This document shows, piece after piece, positions 53,289 to 64,000 of a stretch of DNA of 64,000 nucleotides (its first letter is position 1; every line of letters starts with the position of its first letter). The stretch lies in NCBI RefSeq assembly GCF_005405885.1, contig NZ_BJFL01000014.1, forward strand, positions 59,871-123,870. The letters run 5' to 3'. This DNA is from Gandjariella thermophila (GTDB lineage: Bacteria; Actinomycetota; Actinomycetes; Mycobacteriales; Pseudonocardiaceae). The translations under genes and the position numbers were made by a program. A model generated the notes under the pieces. The model did no database searches and had not been told where the DNA came from. It saw only the letters and a list, made by a program, of their open reading frames with translations.

Positions 53289-55598
53289 ATGACCCGCGAG
53301 GCGCCGCAGCAGGACGTCGACGAGACGCGACTGGACATCGACAAGCCCAAGGACTGGGCCGCCGGGGTGACCGGGGTGCTCGTGTCGGCGCAGCACGGGC
53401 TGGCGCAGATGGGGTTGGGCCGGTCGGTGCGCACCCTGCGGCTGGTCAACCAGCGGGACGGGTTCGACTGCCCGGGCTGCGCCTGGCCCGAGCCGCACGG
53501 CCACCGCAAGGTGGCCGAGTTCTGCGAGAACGGCGCCAAGGCGGTGGCCGAGGAGGCCACGCTGCGCCGCGTCGGGCCGGAGTTCTTCGCCGCCCATCCG
53601 GTCGAGGAACTGGCCCAGCGCAGCGACTACTGGCTGGGCCAGCAGGGCCGGCTCACCCGGCCGATGGTGCTGCGCCCGGAGGCCACCCACTACACGCCGA
53701 TCTCCTGGGACGAGGCGTTCGCGCTGGTCGCCGACGCGCTGCGCGGACTGTCCACACCGGACGAAGCCGCGTTCTACACCTCCGGCCGCACCAGCAACGA
53801 GGCCGCGTTCTGCTACCAGTTGCTGGCCCGCTCGTTCGGCACGAACAACCTGCCGGACTGCTCGAACATGTGCCACGAGTCCTCCGGCGCGGCGCTGAAG
53901 GAGGTCATCGGCGTCGGCAAGGGATCGGTGAGTCTGGCCGACTTCGACCACGCCGACCTGATCGTGGTCGTCGGCCAGAACCCGGGCACCAACCACCCGA
54001 GGATGCTGTCGGCGCTGGAGCGGGCCAAGCGGAACGGCGCGCGGATCGTCGCGGTCAACCCGCTGCCCGAGGCCGGGCTGATGCGGTTCCGCAACCCGCA
54101 GAACCTGCGCGGCGTGCTCGGCCGCGGCACGCCGCTGGCGGACGAGTTCTGCCAGATCCGTCTCGGCGGCGACATGGCGTTGTTCCAGGCGCTGGGCAAC
54201 CTGCTGCTGGCCGCCGAGGACGAGAACCCGGGCAGCGCGGTGGACGCGGAGTTCGTCGAGACGCACACCCACGGCTTCGAGGCGTACGCCGAGCACGTCG
54301 GCAACCTCGATTGGTCCGAAGTGGACAGCGCGACCGGGTTGCCGCGCGAGCAGATCGCCAGGGTGGCCCGGATGTTCGCCGAGTCGGAGCGGACCATCGT
54401 CTGCTGGGCGATGGGGCTGACCCAGCATCCGCACGCGGTGGCCACCATCCGCGAGGTGTGCAACGTGCTACTGCTGCGCGGCATGATCGGCAAGCCGGGT
54501 GCCGGGGTGTGCCCGGTGCGCGGCCATTCCAACGTGCAGGGCGACCGCACCATGGGCATCTGGGAGAAGGCGCCCGAACCGTTCCTGGCCGCGCTGGACG
54601 CCGAGTTCGGCATCAGCACTCCGCGCCACCACGGCTACGACACGGTGAACACGCTGCGCGCCATGCGGGACGGTCGGGTCAGGGTGTTCTTCGCGCTCGG
54701 CGGCAACTTCGTCTCCGCCACCCCGGACACCGAACTCACCGAGCGGGCGCTGCGCTCCTGCGAGCTCACCGTGCACGTGTCCACCAAGCTGAACCGCTCG
54801 CACGTGGTGCCCGGCCGCACCGCGCTGATCCTGCCCACCCTGGGCCGCACCGAGCGGGACCTGCAGGCCGCCGGCGAGCAGTTCGTCACCGTCGAAGACT
54901 CGATGTCCGTGGTGCACGCCTCGCGCGGCCGGCTCGAGCCGGCCAGCGAGCACCTGCGTTCCGAGGTAGCCATCGTCTGCGGCCTGGCCCGCGCGCTGCT
55001 CGGCGACGACCACCCCGTGCCGTGGGCCGAGTTCGAGCGCGACTACGACGCCATCCGGGAGCGGATCGCCCGAGTGGTGCCGGGCTGCGACGACTACAAC
55101 CGCAAGGTCCGCCAGCCGGACGGGTTCGTGCTGCCGCACCCGCCGAGGGACGCGCGCACCTTCCCCACCGCCACCGGCAGGGCGAACCTCACCGTCAACG
55201 CACTCCACGTGCCGCGGGTGCCGGAGGGCCGGCTGCTGCTGCAGTCGCTGCGCAGCCACGACCAGTACAACACCACGATCTACGGGCTGGACGACCGTTA
55301 CCGCGGCGTGCGGGACGGCCGGCGGGTGGTGTTCGTCCACCCGGACGACCTGGCCGCCCTGGGCATCGGCGACGGGTCCAGGGTGGACCTGGTCAGCGAG
55401 TGGCCGGAGGACCCGACCGGCACGGTCGAGCGCCGGGTCAAGGACTTCCGGGTGGTCGGCTACCCCACCGCGCGCGGCTGCGCGGCCACCTACTTCCCGG
55501 AGGCCAACCCGCTGATCCCGCTCGACTCGACCGCCGCGACCTCCAACACGCCCACCTCGAAGTCGATCGTGGTGCGGCTGGAGCCCGCGCATGCGTGA
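53289..55598 (+). CDS. FdhF/YdeP-type molybdopterin oxidoreductase
   Basis: A 769-residue molybdopterin-guanine dinucleotide enzyme of the FdhF/YdeP (oxidoreductase alpha subunit) family. The N-terminal cysteines FDCPGCAWPE and AEFCENGAK are the family's modified cluster region. SNMCHESSG puts a cysteine where formate dehydrogenase H has selenocysteine. MGLTQHPHAVATIREVCNVL, RGHSNVQGDRTMG and the C-terminal SHDQYNTTIYGLDDRYRG are cofactor-binding motifs. ATG 53289 is 8 nt after GGAGG. The next gene, fdhD, supplies sulfur for such enzymes. A formate-like substrate is suggested but not shown. Confidence 0.92.
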   Translation: MTREAPQQDVDETRLDIDKPKDWAAGVTGVLVSAQHGLAQMGLGRSVRTLRLVNQRDGFDCPGCAWPEPHGHRKVAEFCENGAKAVAEEATLRRVGPEFFAAHPVEELAQRSDYWLGQQGRLTRPMVLRPEATHYTPISWDEAFALVADALRGLSTPDEAAFYTSGRTSNEAAFCYQLLARSFGTNNLPDCSNMCHESSGAALKEVIGVGKGSVSLADFDHADLIVVVGQNPGTNHPRMLSALERAKRNGARIVAVNPLPEAGLMRFRNPQNLRGVLGRGTPLADEFCQIRLGGDMALFQALGNLLLAAEDENPGSAVDAEFVETHTHGFEAYAEHVGNLDWSEVDSATGLPREQIARVARMFAESERTIVCWAMGLTQHPHAVATIREVCNVLLLRGMIGKPGAGVCPVRGHSNVQGDRTMGIWEKAPEPFLAALDAEFGISTPRHHGYDTVNTLRAMRDGRVRVFFALGGNFVSATPDTELTERALRSCELTVHVSTKLNRSHVVPGRTALILPTLGRTERDLQAAGEQFVTVEDSMSVVHASRGRLEPASEHLRSEVAIVCGLARALLGDDHPVPWAEFERDYDAIRERIARVVPGCDDYNRKVRQPDGFVLPHPPRDARTFPTATGRANLTVNALHVPRVPEGRLLLQSLRSHDQYNTTIYGLDDRYRGVRDGRRVVFVHPDDLAALGIGDGSRVDLVSEWPEDPTGTVERRVKDFRVVGYPTARGCAATYFPEANPLIPLDSTAATSNTPTSKSIVVRLEPAHA

Positions 55599-55625
55599 CA
55601 CGTGCGGTTCCGGGAGGCTGGTGGC

Positions 55626-56474
55626 ATGGGTCGGGTGACGGTGCGGCGTCCGGTGCTCAAGCTCTCCCCCGAGCTGGAGCGGCGGCGTCCGGACGCGCTG
55701 GCCGCGGAGGAGCCGCTGGAGCTGCGGGTGGGTGGCACCCCGCTCGCGGTGACCATGCGCACGCCGGGCCAGGACGTCGAGCTGGCGCACGGGTTCCTGC
55801 TCACCGAGGGCGTGATCGGCGGCGCGGACGACGTGCTGAGCGCCCGCTACTGCGCCGGAACCGGCCCGGACGGCCAGAACACCTACAACGTGCTGGACGT
55901 CCAGCTTGGCCGGCACATCCCGCCGCCGGACACCGGGGTGGAGCGCAACTTCTACACCACGTCCTCGTGCGGGGTGTGCGGCAAGGCCGCGCTGGACGCC
56001 GTGAAGCTGCGCACCCGCTACTCCCCCGCCGGGGACGGCTGCCGGGTGCCGATGCGGGTGCTGTCCGAGCTGCCCGGCCGGCTGCGGCGCGCCCAGCGGG
56101 TGTTCGACGCCACCGGCGGGCTGCACGGCGCCGGCCTGTTCACCGCGTCCGGCGAGCTGCTGGCGGTGCGGGAGGACGTCGGCCGGCACAACGCGGTGGA
56201 CAAGGTGCTCGGCTGGGCGCTGCTCGCCGGCCGGGTGCCGCTGGCCGGATGCGTGCTGCTGGTCTCCGGCCGGGCGTCGTTCGAGCTGGTGCAGAAGGCG
56301 GCGATGGCCGGCATCCCGGTGCTCGCCGCGGTGTCCGCGCCGTCCTCGCTCGCCGCCGAGCTCGCCGAGGAACAGGGCATGACCCTGGTCGGCTTCCTGC
56401 GCGGCGAGTCGATGAACGTCTACACCGGCGCGGAGCGGGTGCTCCGCGAGGTGCCCGCCGCCGCGCGCCGCTGA
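55626..56474 (+). CDS. fdhD: Sulfurtransferase FdhD
   Basis: A 282-residue protein transferring sulfur from a desulfurase to the bis-MGD cofactor of formate dehydrogenases. The catalytic CxxC is in [30 protein letters not shown] and [14 protein letters not shown] form the GDP/cofactor-binding core, and [12 protein letters not shown] ends the family pattern. ATG 55626 is preceded by GGGAGG; 27 nt after the oxidoreductase stop, so the two are one operon. Confidence 0.96.
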   Translation: MGRVTVRRPVLKLSPELERRRPDALAAEEPLELRVGGTPLAVTMRTPGQDVELAHGFLLTEGVIGGADDVLSARYCAGTGPDGQNTYNVLDVQLGRHIPPPDTGVERNFYTTSSCGVCGKAALDAVKLRTRYSPAGDGCRVPMRVLSELPGRLRRAQRVFDATGGLHGAGLFTASGELLAVREDVGRHNAVDKVLGWALLAGRVPLAGCVLLVSGRASFELVQKAAMAGIPVLAAVSAPSSLAAELAEEQGMTLVGFLRGESMNVYTGAERVLREVPAAARR

Positions 56475-56672
56475 ATCGTTACGGACGTGGACCCACGCGG
56501 TCACGTGGCGTGATCAAACGATGTCGACATGGCCACGTTCCGTCCCCCGCGCTTGTGAACCGGCGAGCGGCCCACCACGATGGTCGCGATCGGTCGACGG
56601 GAGGGGTCGACCGGCCATCGCCGGTCAACGTCCTTGAGGGGGTCCGCGCCACGTGCGCGGACGGGAGGCTGG

Positions 56673-57605
56673 ATGGACGACGGGGACCGGCCCGCCGCGC
56701 GCCCGCGGCTGGGCCGTCGCACACTGCTGGCCGCGGCCGGCATCACCGGGATCGCGGTCAGCGGGCTGGCGGCGAGTGCCACGAGGGCGCCGAACCCGGG
56801 CGGCGCGACCGTCCGCCGGGCGCTGGAGGCAGCCGGCTCCGCGGTCACCGGGTACCGGCCGGTGACCAGGGTGGAGCAGGTCTTCTCGCGGGCCAGGGGC
56901 CGGCTGGTGACGATGCTCACCATCCTCCCGCCGGGGGTACCGGCCGGGGGCATCCCGGTGTCCCTGCTGCTGCACGGGCTGAACGGCAACGCCCGGTACG
57001 CCGCGGTCGGCGGCATGCCCACCGTGCTGGCCGACCTGGTGTCCCGCGGGGTGGTGCCGCCGTTCGCGTTCGTCGCCCTGGACGGCGGCAACAACTACTG
57101 GCACGAGGCCCACCCAGGGGACGACCCGATGGCCATGCTGCTCGACGAGGTGCCGGGCTGGTTGGCCCAGCGTGGGCTGGGTGCCCGCGGGGTGCCGTTC
57201 GCCTGCACCGGGGTGTCCATGGGCGGGTTCGGCGCGCTGCTGTACGGGCGTCGCCGCGCCGAGCGCCGGCAACCCGCGCAGGCCATCGCCGCCATCTCCC
57301 CGGCGCTGCTCACCTCGTGGACGGAGATGGACAAGCGGCACGCGTTCACCGACGCGGCCCAGTGGGCGGCCCTGGACCCGCTGCGCAACCTGGACAAGCT
57401 CGGCCCGCAACCGATCGGCGTGTGGGTCGGCGACCACGACCGGTTCATCGACGGCACCAGCAGGTTCATCCGGGAGGTCAAGCCGGAGGTCGGGGTGATC
57501 ACCTCGGGCGCGCACAACGACGCGCTGTACCGGAAGGTGGTGCCGGACGCGATCCGGTTCCTCGGCCGGCACGTGACCCCCCGGCCGCTCACCCACCACG
57601 TCTGA
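56673..57605 (+). CDS. Tat-exported alpha/beta hydrolase (esterase D / mycolyltransferase-like fold)
   Basis: A 310-residue hydrolase. The N-terminus [20 protein letters not shown] has the twin-arginine motif and hydrophobic core of a Tat signal. The nucleophile S182 is in [15 protein letters not shown], an acidic residue is in [12 protein letters not shown] and the histidine in [30 protein letters not shown] is the oxyanion region. ATG 56673 follows GGGAGGCTGG. Substrate unknown; acyl esterase at the cell surface is likely. Its last 17 nt overlap the 3' end of the convergent hydrolase gene. Confidence 0.87.
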   Translation: MDDGDRPAARPRLGRRTLLAAAGITGIAVSGLAASATRAPNPGGATVRRALEAAGSAVTGYRPVTRVEQVFSRARGRLVTMLTILPPGVPAGGIPVSLLLHGLNGNARYAAVGGMPTVLADLVSRGVVPPFAFVALDGGNNYWHEAHPGDDPMAMLLDEVPGWLAQRGLGARGVPFACTGVSMGGFGALLYGRRRAERRQPAQAIAAISPALLTSWTEMDKRHAFTDAAQWAALDPLRNLDKLGPQPIGVWVGDHDRFIDGTSRFIREVKPEVGVITSGAHNDALYRKVVPDAIRFLGRHVTPRPLTHHV

Positions 57606-58221
57606 ACCGCGCTTCCGGCAGCGGGGTGGCGGTCTGGCCGGCGGCCCGCAGCGGGGTGGCCCCGGTGCGGACCCAGTCCAGCGCGGCGGGCCAGGCGCCA
57701 TAGCCGGCGGCCGGGTCCAGGTGCCCGCCGTGCGGCAGCACGTCCAGGTCGACACCCAGCGCGCGAGCCATCCCGGCGGCATCCGCCACCGGGCAGGCCG
57801 GGTCGTCCGAGCCGACCACCAGGCGGGTGTGGCCGCCGGCGCGGCGCAGGCCGGCCGGGTCCAGCGGCACGGGGTGGAAGCCGACCATCTCGGCCCGGTG
57901 GCAGCGCGGCGCGGGTGGGGCGACGAGCAGCACCCGTTCCACCCGCAGCCCGCGGTCGAACCGCCCGGCGGCGTGGTGCAGCCACAGCGTGGCACCCCAG
58001 GAGTGGGCCAGCACCACCCGCCCGGCCGCGGCCGGCGCGACGGCCAGGTGTTCCCGCAGTTCGGTGAGCCAGGTGTCGCGCACCGGCCGGTCCGGGTCGG
58101 TGAAGGTGGGCACGTCCACCAGCGCCCCTCGGCGGGCCAGCTGGCCGGCCAGCCAGCTCTGCCAGTGCCGGGGGCCCGGGTCCGGGTCCTCGTGGACCAG
58201 CAGTACGTACGGCCAGGCCAC
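57589..58221 (-). CDS. RBBP9/YdeN-like serine hydrolase
   Basis: A 210-residue small alpha/beta hydrolase. [20 protein letters not shown] at the start, nucleophile elbow [15 protein letters not shown], Asp in [11 protein letters not shown] and His in [17 protein letters not shown] match the RBBP9/YdeN family, whose substrates are mostly unknown. It starts at 58221, 29 bp after the clpX stop, and may be read from the clpX message. Convergent overlap of 17 nt with the Tat hydrolase. Confidence 0.87.
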   Translation of the reverse strand: MAWPYVLLVHEDPDPGPRHWQSWLAGQLARRGALVDVPTFTDPDRPVRDTWLTELREHLAVAPAAAGRVVLAHSWGATLWLHHAAGRFDRGLRVERVLLVAPPAPRCHRAEMVGFHPVPLDPAGLRRAGGHTRLVVGSDDPACPVADAAGMARALGVDLDVLPHGGHLDPAAGYGAWPAALDWVRTGATPLRAAGQTATPLPEARFRRGG

Positions 58222-58250
58222 CGGCGGCTCCCCGGGCCGCGGGGCGCCGG

Positions 58251-59531
<1,281 letters not shown>

Positions 59532-59675
59532 GACCGCTGACCTCTGTCCCCTCCGGCACACCCCCGGGGTGCGCCTGGCTGTTCGATGGCTCGCCCCGCT
59601 GCCGCGGGCCTCACGCGTTGCTCTCGACGGTACCCGTACACCCACCGGAGCGGGAGCACTAGCGTGCCCCGGCCG

Positions 59676-59710
59676 CGCCGAGCGCACCGGCAAAGGTGGT
59701 GCGCTCGGCG
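59676..59710 (-). terminator. Hairpin between clpP2 and clpX
   Basis: CGCCGAGCGCACC (59676-59688) pairs perfectly with 59698-59710; 9-nt loop. Located 20 bp past the clpP2 stop, so clpX probably has its own promoter or partial read-through. Confidence 0.75.
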
Positions 59711-59729
59711 TGTCGGCTCCGCCACGCCG

Positions 59730-60359
59730 TCACGGCGTGGGGGACAGCTTCCGGTAAGGGAGCACCTCGTCCACGATGCCGTAGTCCTTGGCCTCGTCCG
59801 CCGTGAGGATCTTGTCACGCTCGATGTCGGCGCGGATCTCCTCCGGCGACTTGTTGCAGTGCCTGGCCAGGGTGTGCTCCATCATCCGGCGCACCCGCTG
59901 GATCTCGTTGGCCTGGATCTCCAGGTCCGAGACCTGGCCGTAGGCGCCCTCCATGGCCGGCTGGTGGATGAGCACCCGGGAGTTCGGCAGGGCGTGCCGC
60001 TTGCCGCGGGTACCGGCGGCGAGCAGCACCGCGGCCGCCGAGGCGGCCTGGCCCAGGCAGTACGTCTGGATGTCCGGCCGGACGAACTGCATGGTGTCGT
60101 AGATCGCCATCAGCGACGTGAACGACCCGCCGGGCGAGTTGATGTACATCAGGATGTCCCGGTCCGGGTCGGTGGACTCCAGCACGAGAAGCTGGGCCAT
60201 CACGTCGTTGGCCGAGGCGTCGTCGATCTGCACCCCGAGGAAGACGATGCGCTCCTCGAAGAGCTTGTTGTACGGGTTGGACTCCTTGACCCCGTAGCTG
60301 GTCCGCTCGATGAACGAGGGCAGCACGTACCGGGACTGCGGGAGGTGGTACTCGGTCAC
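59730..60359 (-). CDS. clpP2: ATP-dependent Clp protease proteolytic subunit 2
   Basis: A 209-residue serine peptidase. [37 protein letters not shown], the active serine in [15 protein letters not shown], histidine in [14 protein letters not shown], and aspartate in [13 protein letters not shown]. The sequence [19 protein letters not shown] is the longer N-terminus typical of actinobacterial ClpP2. It forms a hetero-tetradecamer with ClpP1. GTG start 60359. Confidence 0.96.
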   Translation of the reverse strand: MTEYHLPQSRYVLPSFIERTSYGVKESNPYNKLFEERIVFLGVQIDDASANDVMAQLLVLESTDPDRDILMYINSPGGSFTSLMAIYDTMQFVRPDIQTYCLGQAASAAAVLLAAGTRGKRHALPNSRVLIHQPAMEGAYGQVSDLEIQANEIQRVRRMMEHTLARHCNKSPEEIRADIERDKILTADEAKDYGIVDEVLPYRKLSPTP

Positions 60360-60403
60360 TGTGGTTGGCTCCTCGACGAAGGTCCTGCTGGCCGGCGGCC
60401 GGG

Positions 60404-61030
60404 TCAGCGGCGGTTGCCGCGGGTGTTGCCGATCTGCGCCGCCCGCGTGATGACGTGATCGATGAAGCCGTACTCCCGGGCTTCCTCCGCGGTGAACCAG
60501 CGGTCCCGGTCGGAGTCGGCGATGATCCGCTCCACGGACTGGCCGGTCTGCGCGGCGATCAGCTCCGCCATCTCCCGCTTGTGCTTGGCGAACAGCTCGG
60601 CCTGGATGGCGATGTCCGACGCGGTGCCGCCGACCCCGGCGGAGGGCTGGTGCATCATGATCCGCGCGTGCGGCAGCGCGTAGCGCTTGCCCCGGGCGCC
60701 GGCGGACAGCAGGAACTGGCCCATCGACGCGGCCATGCCCATGGCGAAGGTGGCCACGTCCGGCTCGATCAGCTCCATGGTGTCGTAGATGGCCATGCCC
60801 GCGGTCACCGAGCCACCCGGCGAGTTGATGTACAGGTGGATGTCCCGGTCCGGGTCCTCGGCGGCGAGCAGCAGCAACTGGGCGCTGATCCGGTTGGCGA
60901 CCTCGTCGTCCACCTGCGAGCCGAGAACGACGATCCGCTCGCGGAGCAGCCGCTCGTACACCGAGTCGGTGAGGTTGAGCCCTGAGCTGGTCACCCGCAT
61001 CTCGTCGGTACGGGAAAGGTCCTGCGTCAC
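60404..61030 (-). CDS. clpP1: ATP-dependent Clp protease proteolytic subunit 1
   Basis: A 208-residue serine peptidase. [20 protein letters not shown], active serine in [17 protein letters not shown], histidine in [12 protein letters not shown], aspartate in [13 protein letters not shown]. The start codon (61030) gives [20 protein letters not shown]. It lies 44 nt before clpP2, an operon. The 61031-61221 gap upstream carries the promoter; I see no sure ClgR site. Confidence 0.96.
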   Translation of the reverse strand: MTQDLSRTDEMRVTSSGLNLTDSVYERLLRERIVVLGSQVDDEVANRISAQLLLLAAEDPDRDIHLYINSPGGSVTAGMAIYDTMELIEPDVATFAMGMAASMGQFLLSAGARGKRYALPHARIMMHQPSAGVGGTASDIAIQAELFAKHKREMAELIAAQTGQSVERIIADSDRDRWFTAEEAREYGFIDHVITRAAQIGNTRGNRR

Positions 61031-61221
61031 GTCTGCCTGCCTTCTCCGGGGGTTGGCGGACGCGAACTCGGCACGTCGCCGGTGTTCCGCCGTGTTGCCC
61101 TGATCTCTACGTCAACGACCCTAACCAAGGCGGGCGGCGCCGACGTGCCGGCACCGCCCGGTTTCGCTGAGAGCGTGCCGGATAGCCGCCCGCGCCGCGG
61201 GCCGCCCGGTCACGCCCGGCG

Positions 61222-62631
61222 TCACTCGCCGCGCTCCGCGGCCGCCCTGGCCTCGGTGGTCGCCTCGGTGGCCTCGGTGGCCTCAGCCGTCTCGCCGGCC
61301 TCGCCGCCTTCCTCGGTGCCGAACAGCTCGTCCAGGTTCACCGGGTTGCCCGACTCGTCGGTCACGGTGACCTTGCGGACCACCGCGGCCAGCGCCTTGC
61401 CACGCCGCACGTCGGAGAAGATGGCGCCGAGCTGGCCGGCCTGCTGGGCGTGCTGCACGTACTCGTCCGGGCTCACGCCGTAGCGCTGGGCCTGGTAGAC
61501 GATCCGCTCGGTGAGCTCGGACTCGCTCACCGAGATCTGCTCGGCCTCCGCGATGGCGTCCAGCAGCAGCTGGGTCTTCACCGCCCGCTCGGCCGACTCG
61601 CGCAGCTCGGCGTCGAACTTCTCCCGGTCCTGGCCCTGCTCCTCGAGGTACTCGGCGAACCGGTCCTCGTCGTGGTCGAAGGCGTGCACCGCGTCGTGCT
61701 TGCGAACCTCCACCTCGGACTGCACCACCGCGTCCGGCAGCGGCACCTCGGTGGCGTCCAGCAGCGCGTCCAGCACCTTGTCCCGGGCCTGCACACCCTG
61801 CTGCATGCGCTTCACCCGGCCCAGCCGCTCCCGCAGGTCGGCCTTGAGCTCGTCCAGGGTGTCGAACTCGCTGGCGAACTGCGCGAAGTCGTCGTCGGCG
61901 TCGGGTAGCTGGCGCTCCTTCACGGACTGCACGGTGACGGTCACGTCAGCGTCCCGGCCCGCGTGCTCGCCGGCCACCAGCTTGGTGGTGAAGTTCTTCG
62001 TCTCGCCGGCGGAGGCGCCGATCAGCGCGTCGTCGATGCCCTCGACCAGCTGGCCGGAGCCGATCTCGTAGGACAGCCCGGTGGTGCGGGCGTCCTCGAC
62101 CTCCTGGCCGTCCACCGTCGCGGACAGGTCGATGACCACGAAGTCGCCCTTCTGCGCGGGCCGCTCCACGCCGGTCAGGGTGCCGAACCGGGCGCGCAGC
62201 TCGTCCAGCTGCGTGTTCACGTCCTCGTCGGTGACCTCGACGTCGTCCACGCTCACCGAGATGTCCTCGAAGGACGGGATGGTGATGTCCGGCCGCACGT
62301 CCACCTCGGCGGAGAAGGCCAGCGTGTCGCCGTCCTCGAGCTTGGTGACCTCGATCTCCGGCCGACCCAGGGCCCGCACGTCGCCGGAGTTGACCGCCTC
62401 CAGGTACTTGGCCGGGATGGCCTCGTTGACCACCTCGTCGAGCACCACGCCGCGGCCCAGCCGGCTCTCCAGCACGCGGGCCGGGGCCTTGCCGGGACGG
62501 AAGCCCGGAATCCGCACCTGCTTGGCGAGCTTCTGGTACGCGCGGTCGAAGCTCGGCCTGAGCTCGTCGAACGGCACCTCGACGTTAATCCGGACGCGCG
62601 TCGGGCTCAGGTGCTCGACGGTGCTCTTCAA
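61222..62631 (-). CDS. tig: Trigger factor
   Basis: A 469-residue ribosome-bound chaperone. The N-terminal domain has the ribosome-binding loop [20 protein letters not shown], the FKBP-type domain is at about 165-250 ([20 protein letters not shown]), and the C-terminal helical domain follows. The last about 30 residues are acidic Glu/Ala/Thr repeats ([14 protein letters not shown]), common in actinobacteria. ATG 62631 gives [20 protein letters not shown]. Upstream of clpP1 as in mycobacteria. Confidence 0.97.
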   Translation of the reverse strand: MKSTVEHLSPTRVRINVEVPFDELRPSFDRAYQKLAKQVRIPGFRPGKAPARVLESRLGRGVVLDEVVNEAIPAKYLEAVNSGDVRALGRPEIEVTKLEDGDTLAFSAEVDVRPDITIPSFEDISVSVDDVEVTDEDVNTQLDELRARFGTLTGVERPAQKGDFVVIDLSATVDGQEVEDARTTGLSYEIGSGQLVEGIDDALIGASAGETKNFTTKLVAGEHAGRDADVTVTVQSVKERQLPDADDDFAQFASEFDTLDELKADLRERLGRVKRMQQGVQARDKVLDALLDATEVPLPDAVVQSEVEVRKHDAVHAFDHDEDRFAEYLEEQGQDREKFDAELRESAERAVKTQLLLDAIAEAEQISVSESELTERIVYQAQRYGVSPDEYVQHAQQAGQLGAIFSDVRRGKALAAVVRKVTVTDESGNPVNLDELFGTEEGGEAGETAEATEATEATTEARAAAERGE

Positions 62632-62987
62632 CGTGGTCTCCTCGTAGAAAACAATGACGTGCCTGATACCCCGATACGCCAGAGCGGTCGCCGGGTCCGG
62701 GCCGAGTCTAGGCGAGTCGCCGCTGCTGGTTGTCCCGGGTCGGTGCCAGCCCGTTACCTCGCCGCCGACGTCGGCACCTGGCCGTCGCGTCGGTCCGGCC
62801 GGGTAGCGCCGCCCCCCTCCGCCACCGGCCGCCGCGGGCGCCCGATGCCGACCCGCCCGGCGGCCAGGGACGTTCCGGTTTGTCCTTCGTCACCGTACGC
62901 CTCGGTAACCCGCCTGGCACCGCGCCGGACGCGGACGCGAAAAACCCGCCGACCAGGACTTCCGCCCCGGCGGCGGGCTCGCGGCAG
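62632..62987. other. 356-bp intergenic region between tig and tRNA-Pro
   Basis: It holds the tig promoter side and, at 62940-62977, the tRNA-Pro terminator. No gene seen; the middle part is plain GC-rich sequence. Confidence 0.5.
62940..62977 (-). terminator. Intrinsic terminator of tRNA-Pro
   Basis: On the minus strand CCCGCCG (62977-62971) pairs with CGGCGGG (62951-62945) and is followed at once by TTTTT (62944-62940), one of the few hairpins in the window with a true U-tract. Confidence 0.75.
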
Positions 62988-63061
62988 TCGGGGTGGCGGG
63001 ATTTGAACCCACGGCCCCTCGCTCCCAAAGCGAGTGCGCTACCAAACTGCGCCACACCCCG
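62988..63061 (-). tRNA. tRNA-Pro (anticodon TGG)
   Basis: 74 nt. Acceptor CGGGGTG pairs with CACCCCG plus discriminator A. D-loop GCGCAGTTTGGTAGCGC, anticodon arm CTCGC-TTTGGGA-GCGAG with TGG, T-arm GGGTTCAAATCCC. No encoded CCA. Confidence 0.96.
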
Positions 63062-63143
63062 TTCGCGCCACACAAGCCGGTGGTGCGCGACGAGCGTATC
63101 GCGACGCGCTACGCTTGTGCGCGCACCCAGTGATCGGGTGCGC

Positions 63144-63214
63144 GCGGGTGTAGCTCAATGGTAGAGCCCCAGCCTTCCAAGCTGGTTGTGCGGGTTCGAT
63201 TCCCGTCACCCGCT
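63144..63214 (+). tRNA. tRNA-Gly (anticodon TCC)
   Basis: 71 nt. Acceptor GCGGGTG/CACCCGC, D-arm AGCTCAATGGTAGAGC, anticodon loop CTTCCAA giving TCC, T-arm CGGGTTCGATTCCCG. No encoded CCA. The last 9 nt are also the 3' end of the integrase gene on the opposite strand, so this tRNA is the attachment site of an integrated element. Confidence 0.96.
63197..63214. other. Attachment site (attL/attR half) in the tRNA-Gly 3' end
   Basis: The tyrosine-recombinase gene ends inside the tRNA 3' part, the arrangement of integrative elements that use a tRNA T-arm/acceptor end as attB. The matching copy should lie beyond the right edge; its extent cannot be set here. Confidence 0.6.
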
Positions 63215-63880
63215 CTCGGCGTTCTTGCTGGTAGAGCGCTTGCGAGTCGTCCCACGTGGACGGTTGCCCCGCTTCGGGGCCTTCTTCGTGCCCTCCGCGT
63301 GCCCCTTGCCCCCCTTCGGGCCGTCCACGCCGTCGCTGGCCGGATGCTTCGCGGCCATTGAGACCATCCGGTCGATCCCGAGTGCAATCGCCTGGTCCCG
63401 CTCCTCCCGAGCGTGCAGGTAGATCAACGCGGCCCGCGTGCTGCTGTGGCCCATGCGTGCCATCAACTCCTGCAGCGTCGCTCCGGTCTCCGACGCGATC
63501 GTGTTGCCCGTGTGGCGGAGGTCATGCAGATGCAGGTGGGGGATGCCGGCCGCCGTCCTGGCCTCGTTCCACAGGGGGTGAAAGTTGGCTCGGGTCGGTC
63601 GGCCACCCTTCGGCTCAACGAACACCCAAGCGTCCGGCGGGTCGCCCACGTAGGCACGTAGGTGCCGTTTGATCTCTGGTAACAGGAACCGGGGCAGACT
63701 GACCCGCCGCTTGCCCGCCTCGGACTTGGGGGTATCCGTCAGCAGCTCCCCCGCGTCCGTCTGGACGGCCTGGCGCTCGACCCGCACGCGGCACCGATCG
63801 AGATCGAAGTCCGACCGCTGCAGACCCACCATCTCCGCAAAACGGAGGCTCCCGAACGTCGCCAGCAGCACCATCAGCAC
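63206..63880 (-). pseudogene. Tyrosine recombinase (phage/AICE integrase), N-terminus missing
   Basis: The catalytic domain of a tyrosine recombinase. First Arg in TFGSLRFAEMVGLQ, HxxR in HLHLHDLRHTGNTIA, H in MARMGHSSTRAA and nucleophile Tyr in LIYLHAREER. The C-terminal tail is basic (KKAPKRGNRPRGTTRKRSTS). Integrases of this class have about 380-420 residues; here only about 224 follow the first usable start, and the upstream frame merges into a transposase end at 63901. So the N-terminal arm- and core-binding domains are gone. The stop lies inside tRNA-Gly. Confidence 0.82.
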
Positions 63881-63900
63881 GGCCCCGGCAAAGTCGCACT

Positions 63901-64000
63901 TCAGCTGATCAGTAGCAGGTTGATGGGGCGGAGTGGGTCCCAGGCCTGATGTCGGAGGGCTTGGGCGATGTTGGTGGCGCCGTTGAGGCGTAGCACGCTG
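63901..64000 (-). mobile_element. ISAs1-like transposase, C-terminal end, cut by the window edge
   Basis: On the minus strand the frame reads SVLRLNGATNIAQALRHQAW, then DPLRPINLLLIS and TGA (63903-63901). The pattern LRLxGxTNIAxALRHxAxxPxRP is the usual C-terminus of ISAs1-family transposases. It lies against the broken integrase, which suggests insertion of the element into it. The right-hand part and the inverted repeats are outside the window. Confidence 0.7.

Noticed and set aside
53850..53890. Selenocysteine in the FdhF-like protein
   Set aside because: The position carries an ordinary cysteine codon (TGC in SNMCHESSG); there is no in-frame TGA.
50340..54434. A 1364-codon minus-strand open frame across valS and the FdhF-like gene
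   Set aside because: It mirrors two well-supported plus-strand genes and has the low-information composition of an antisense frame.
53870..57703. A 1277-codon plus-strand frame across fdhF, fdhD and the hydrolase gene
   Set aside because: It overlaps three genes in another frame and is Arg/Gly/Ala-rich without domains.

Overview
This window is a high-GC actinobacterial chromosome segment. GTG starts are frequent, the S box (SAM) leader, ClpP1/ClpP2 pair, GpgP, RsfS, Obg and an LAxTG surface protein all fit Actinobacteria, and the overall style points to Pseudonocardiales (Amycolatopsis/Saccharopolyspora-like). The genus cannot be fixed from the sequence alone. The backbone genes lepA, rpsT, holA, comEC, comEA, degV, gpgP, rsfS, nadD, proA, proB, obgE, rpmA, rplU, rne/rng, ndk, DUF4233, folC, clpX, clpP2, clpP1 and tig run in the same order as I remember for Mycobacterium tuberculosis Rv2404c to Rv2462c. 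Most are on the minus strand, and accessory genes interrupt them, mainly on the plus strand.

Layout. 1-1.1 kb: 5' part of lepA and a VOC protein. 1.1-1.8 kb: a toxin-antitoxin pair with a twin operator. 1.9-5.7 kb: a sortase-anchored surface protein and a two-gene ABC exporter. 5.8-7.1 kb: an SPFH membrane protein with a ribbon-helix-helix protein behind a 16-bp palindrome. 7.1-9.6 kb: a secreted GH3 glycosidase behind a LacI-type operator and a short leader ORF. 9.8-12.8 kb: rpsT, holA, and thrC under a SAM-I riboswitch. 12.9-20.4 kb: comEC-comEA (two DnaA-box-like sites upstream), degV, gpgP, rsfS, a 29-aa membrane peptide, an RsbW-like kinase and nadD. 20.5-22.1 kb: ferredoxin plus P450. 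22.3-30 kb: proA, a RecQ-phosphoribosyltransferase fusion, proB, obgE, rpmA, rplU. 30-38.6 kb: RNase E/G and the radical-SAM pair TIGR03936/TIGR03960, split by a secreted subtilase. 38.7-42.8 kb: a gene with a probable double frameshift, an ABC-2 drug-type exporter and a GNAT enzyme. 43-46.2 kb: ndk, an AbrB-PIN toxin-antitoxin pair, DUF4233, folC. 46.4-52.9 kb: an HTH-STAND-WD40 giant and valS. 53.3-58.2 kb: FdhF-like oxidoreductase, fdhD and two hydrolases. 58.2-63.2 kb: clpX, clpP2, clpP1, tig, tRNA-Pro and tRNA-Gly. 63.2-64 kb: an integrase whose 3' end overlaps tRNA-Gly, apparently cut by an ISAs1-like element.

The most unusual signals are these. (i) Two unrelated genes (GH3 and HTH-STAND-WD40) share a near-identical short leader ORF whose stop codon overlaps the downstream start. 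(ii) Two unrelated genes (gpgP and recQ-like) end in 18-bp tandem units that repeat the stop codon in frame. (iii) A dispersed element of about 165 bp with inverted ends abuts stop codons in two places, and a shorter relative forms the rpsT terminator. (iv) TIGR03936 seems to start at CTG. (v) A double, mutually compensating frameshift sits in the gene at 38.7-39.3 kb. Coordinates of starts were chosen by Shine-Dalgarno (SD) sites, overlaps and family lengths. Function calls come from recognised family motifs, not from any search.
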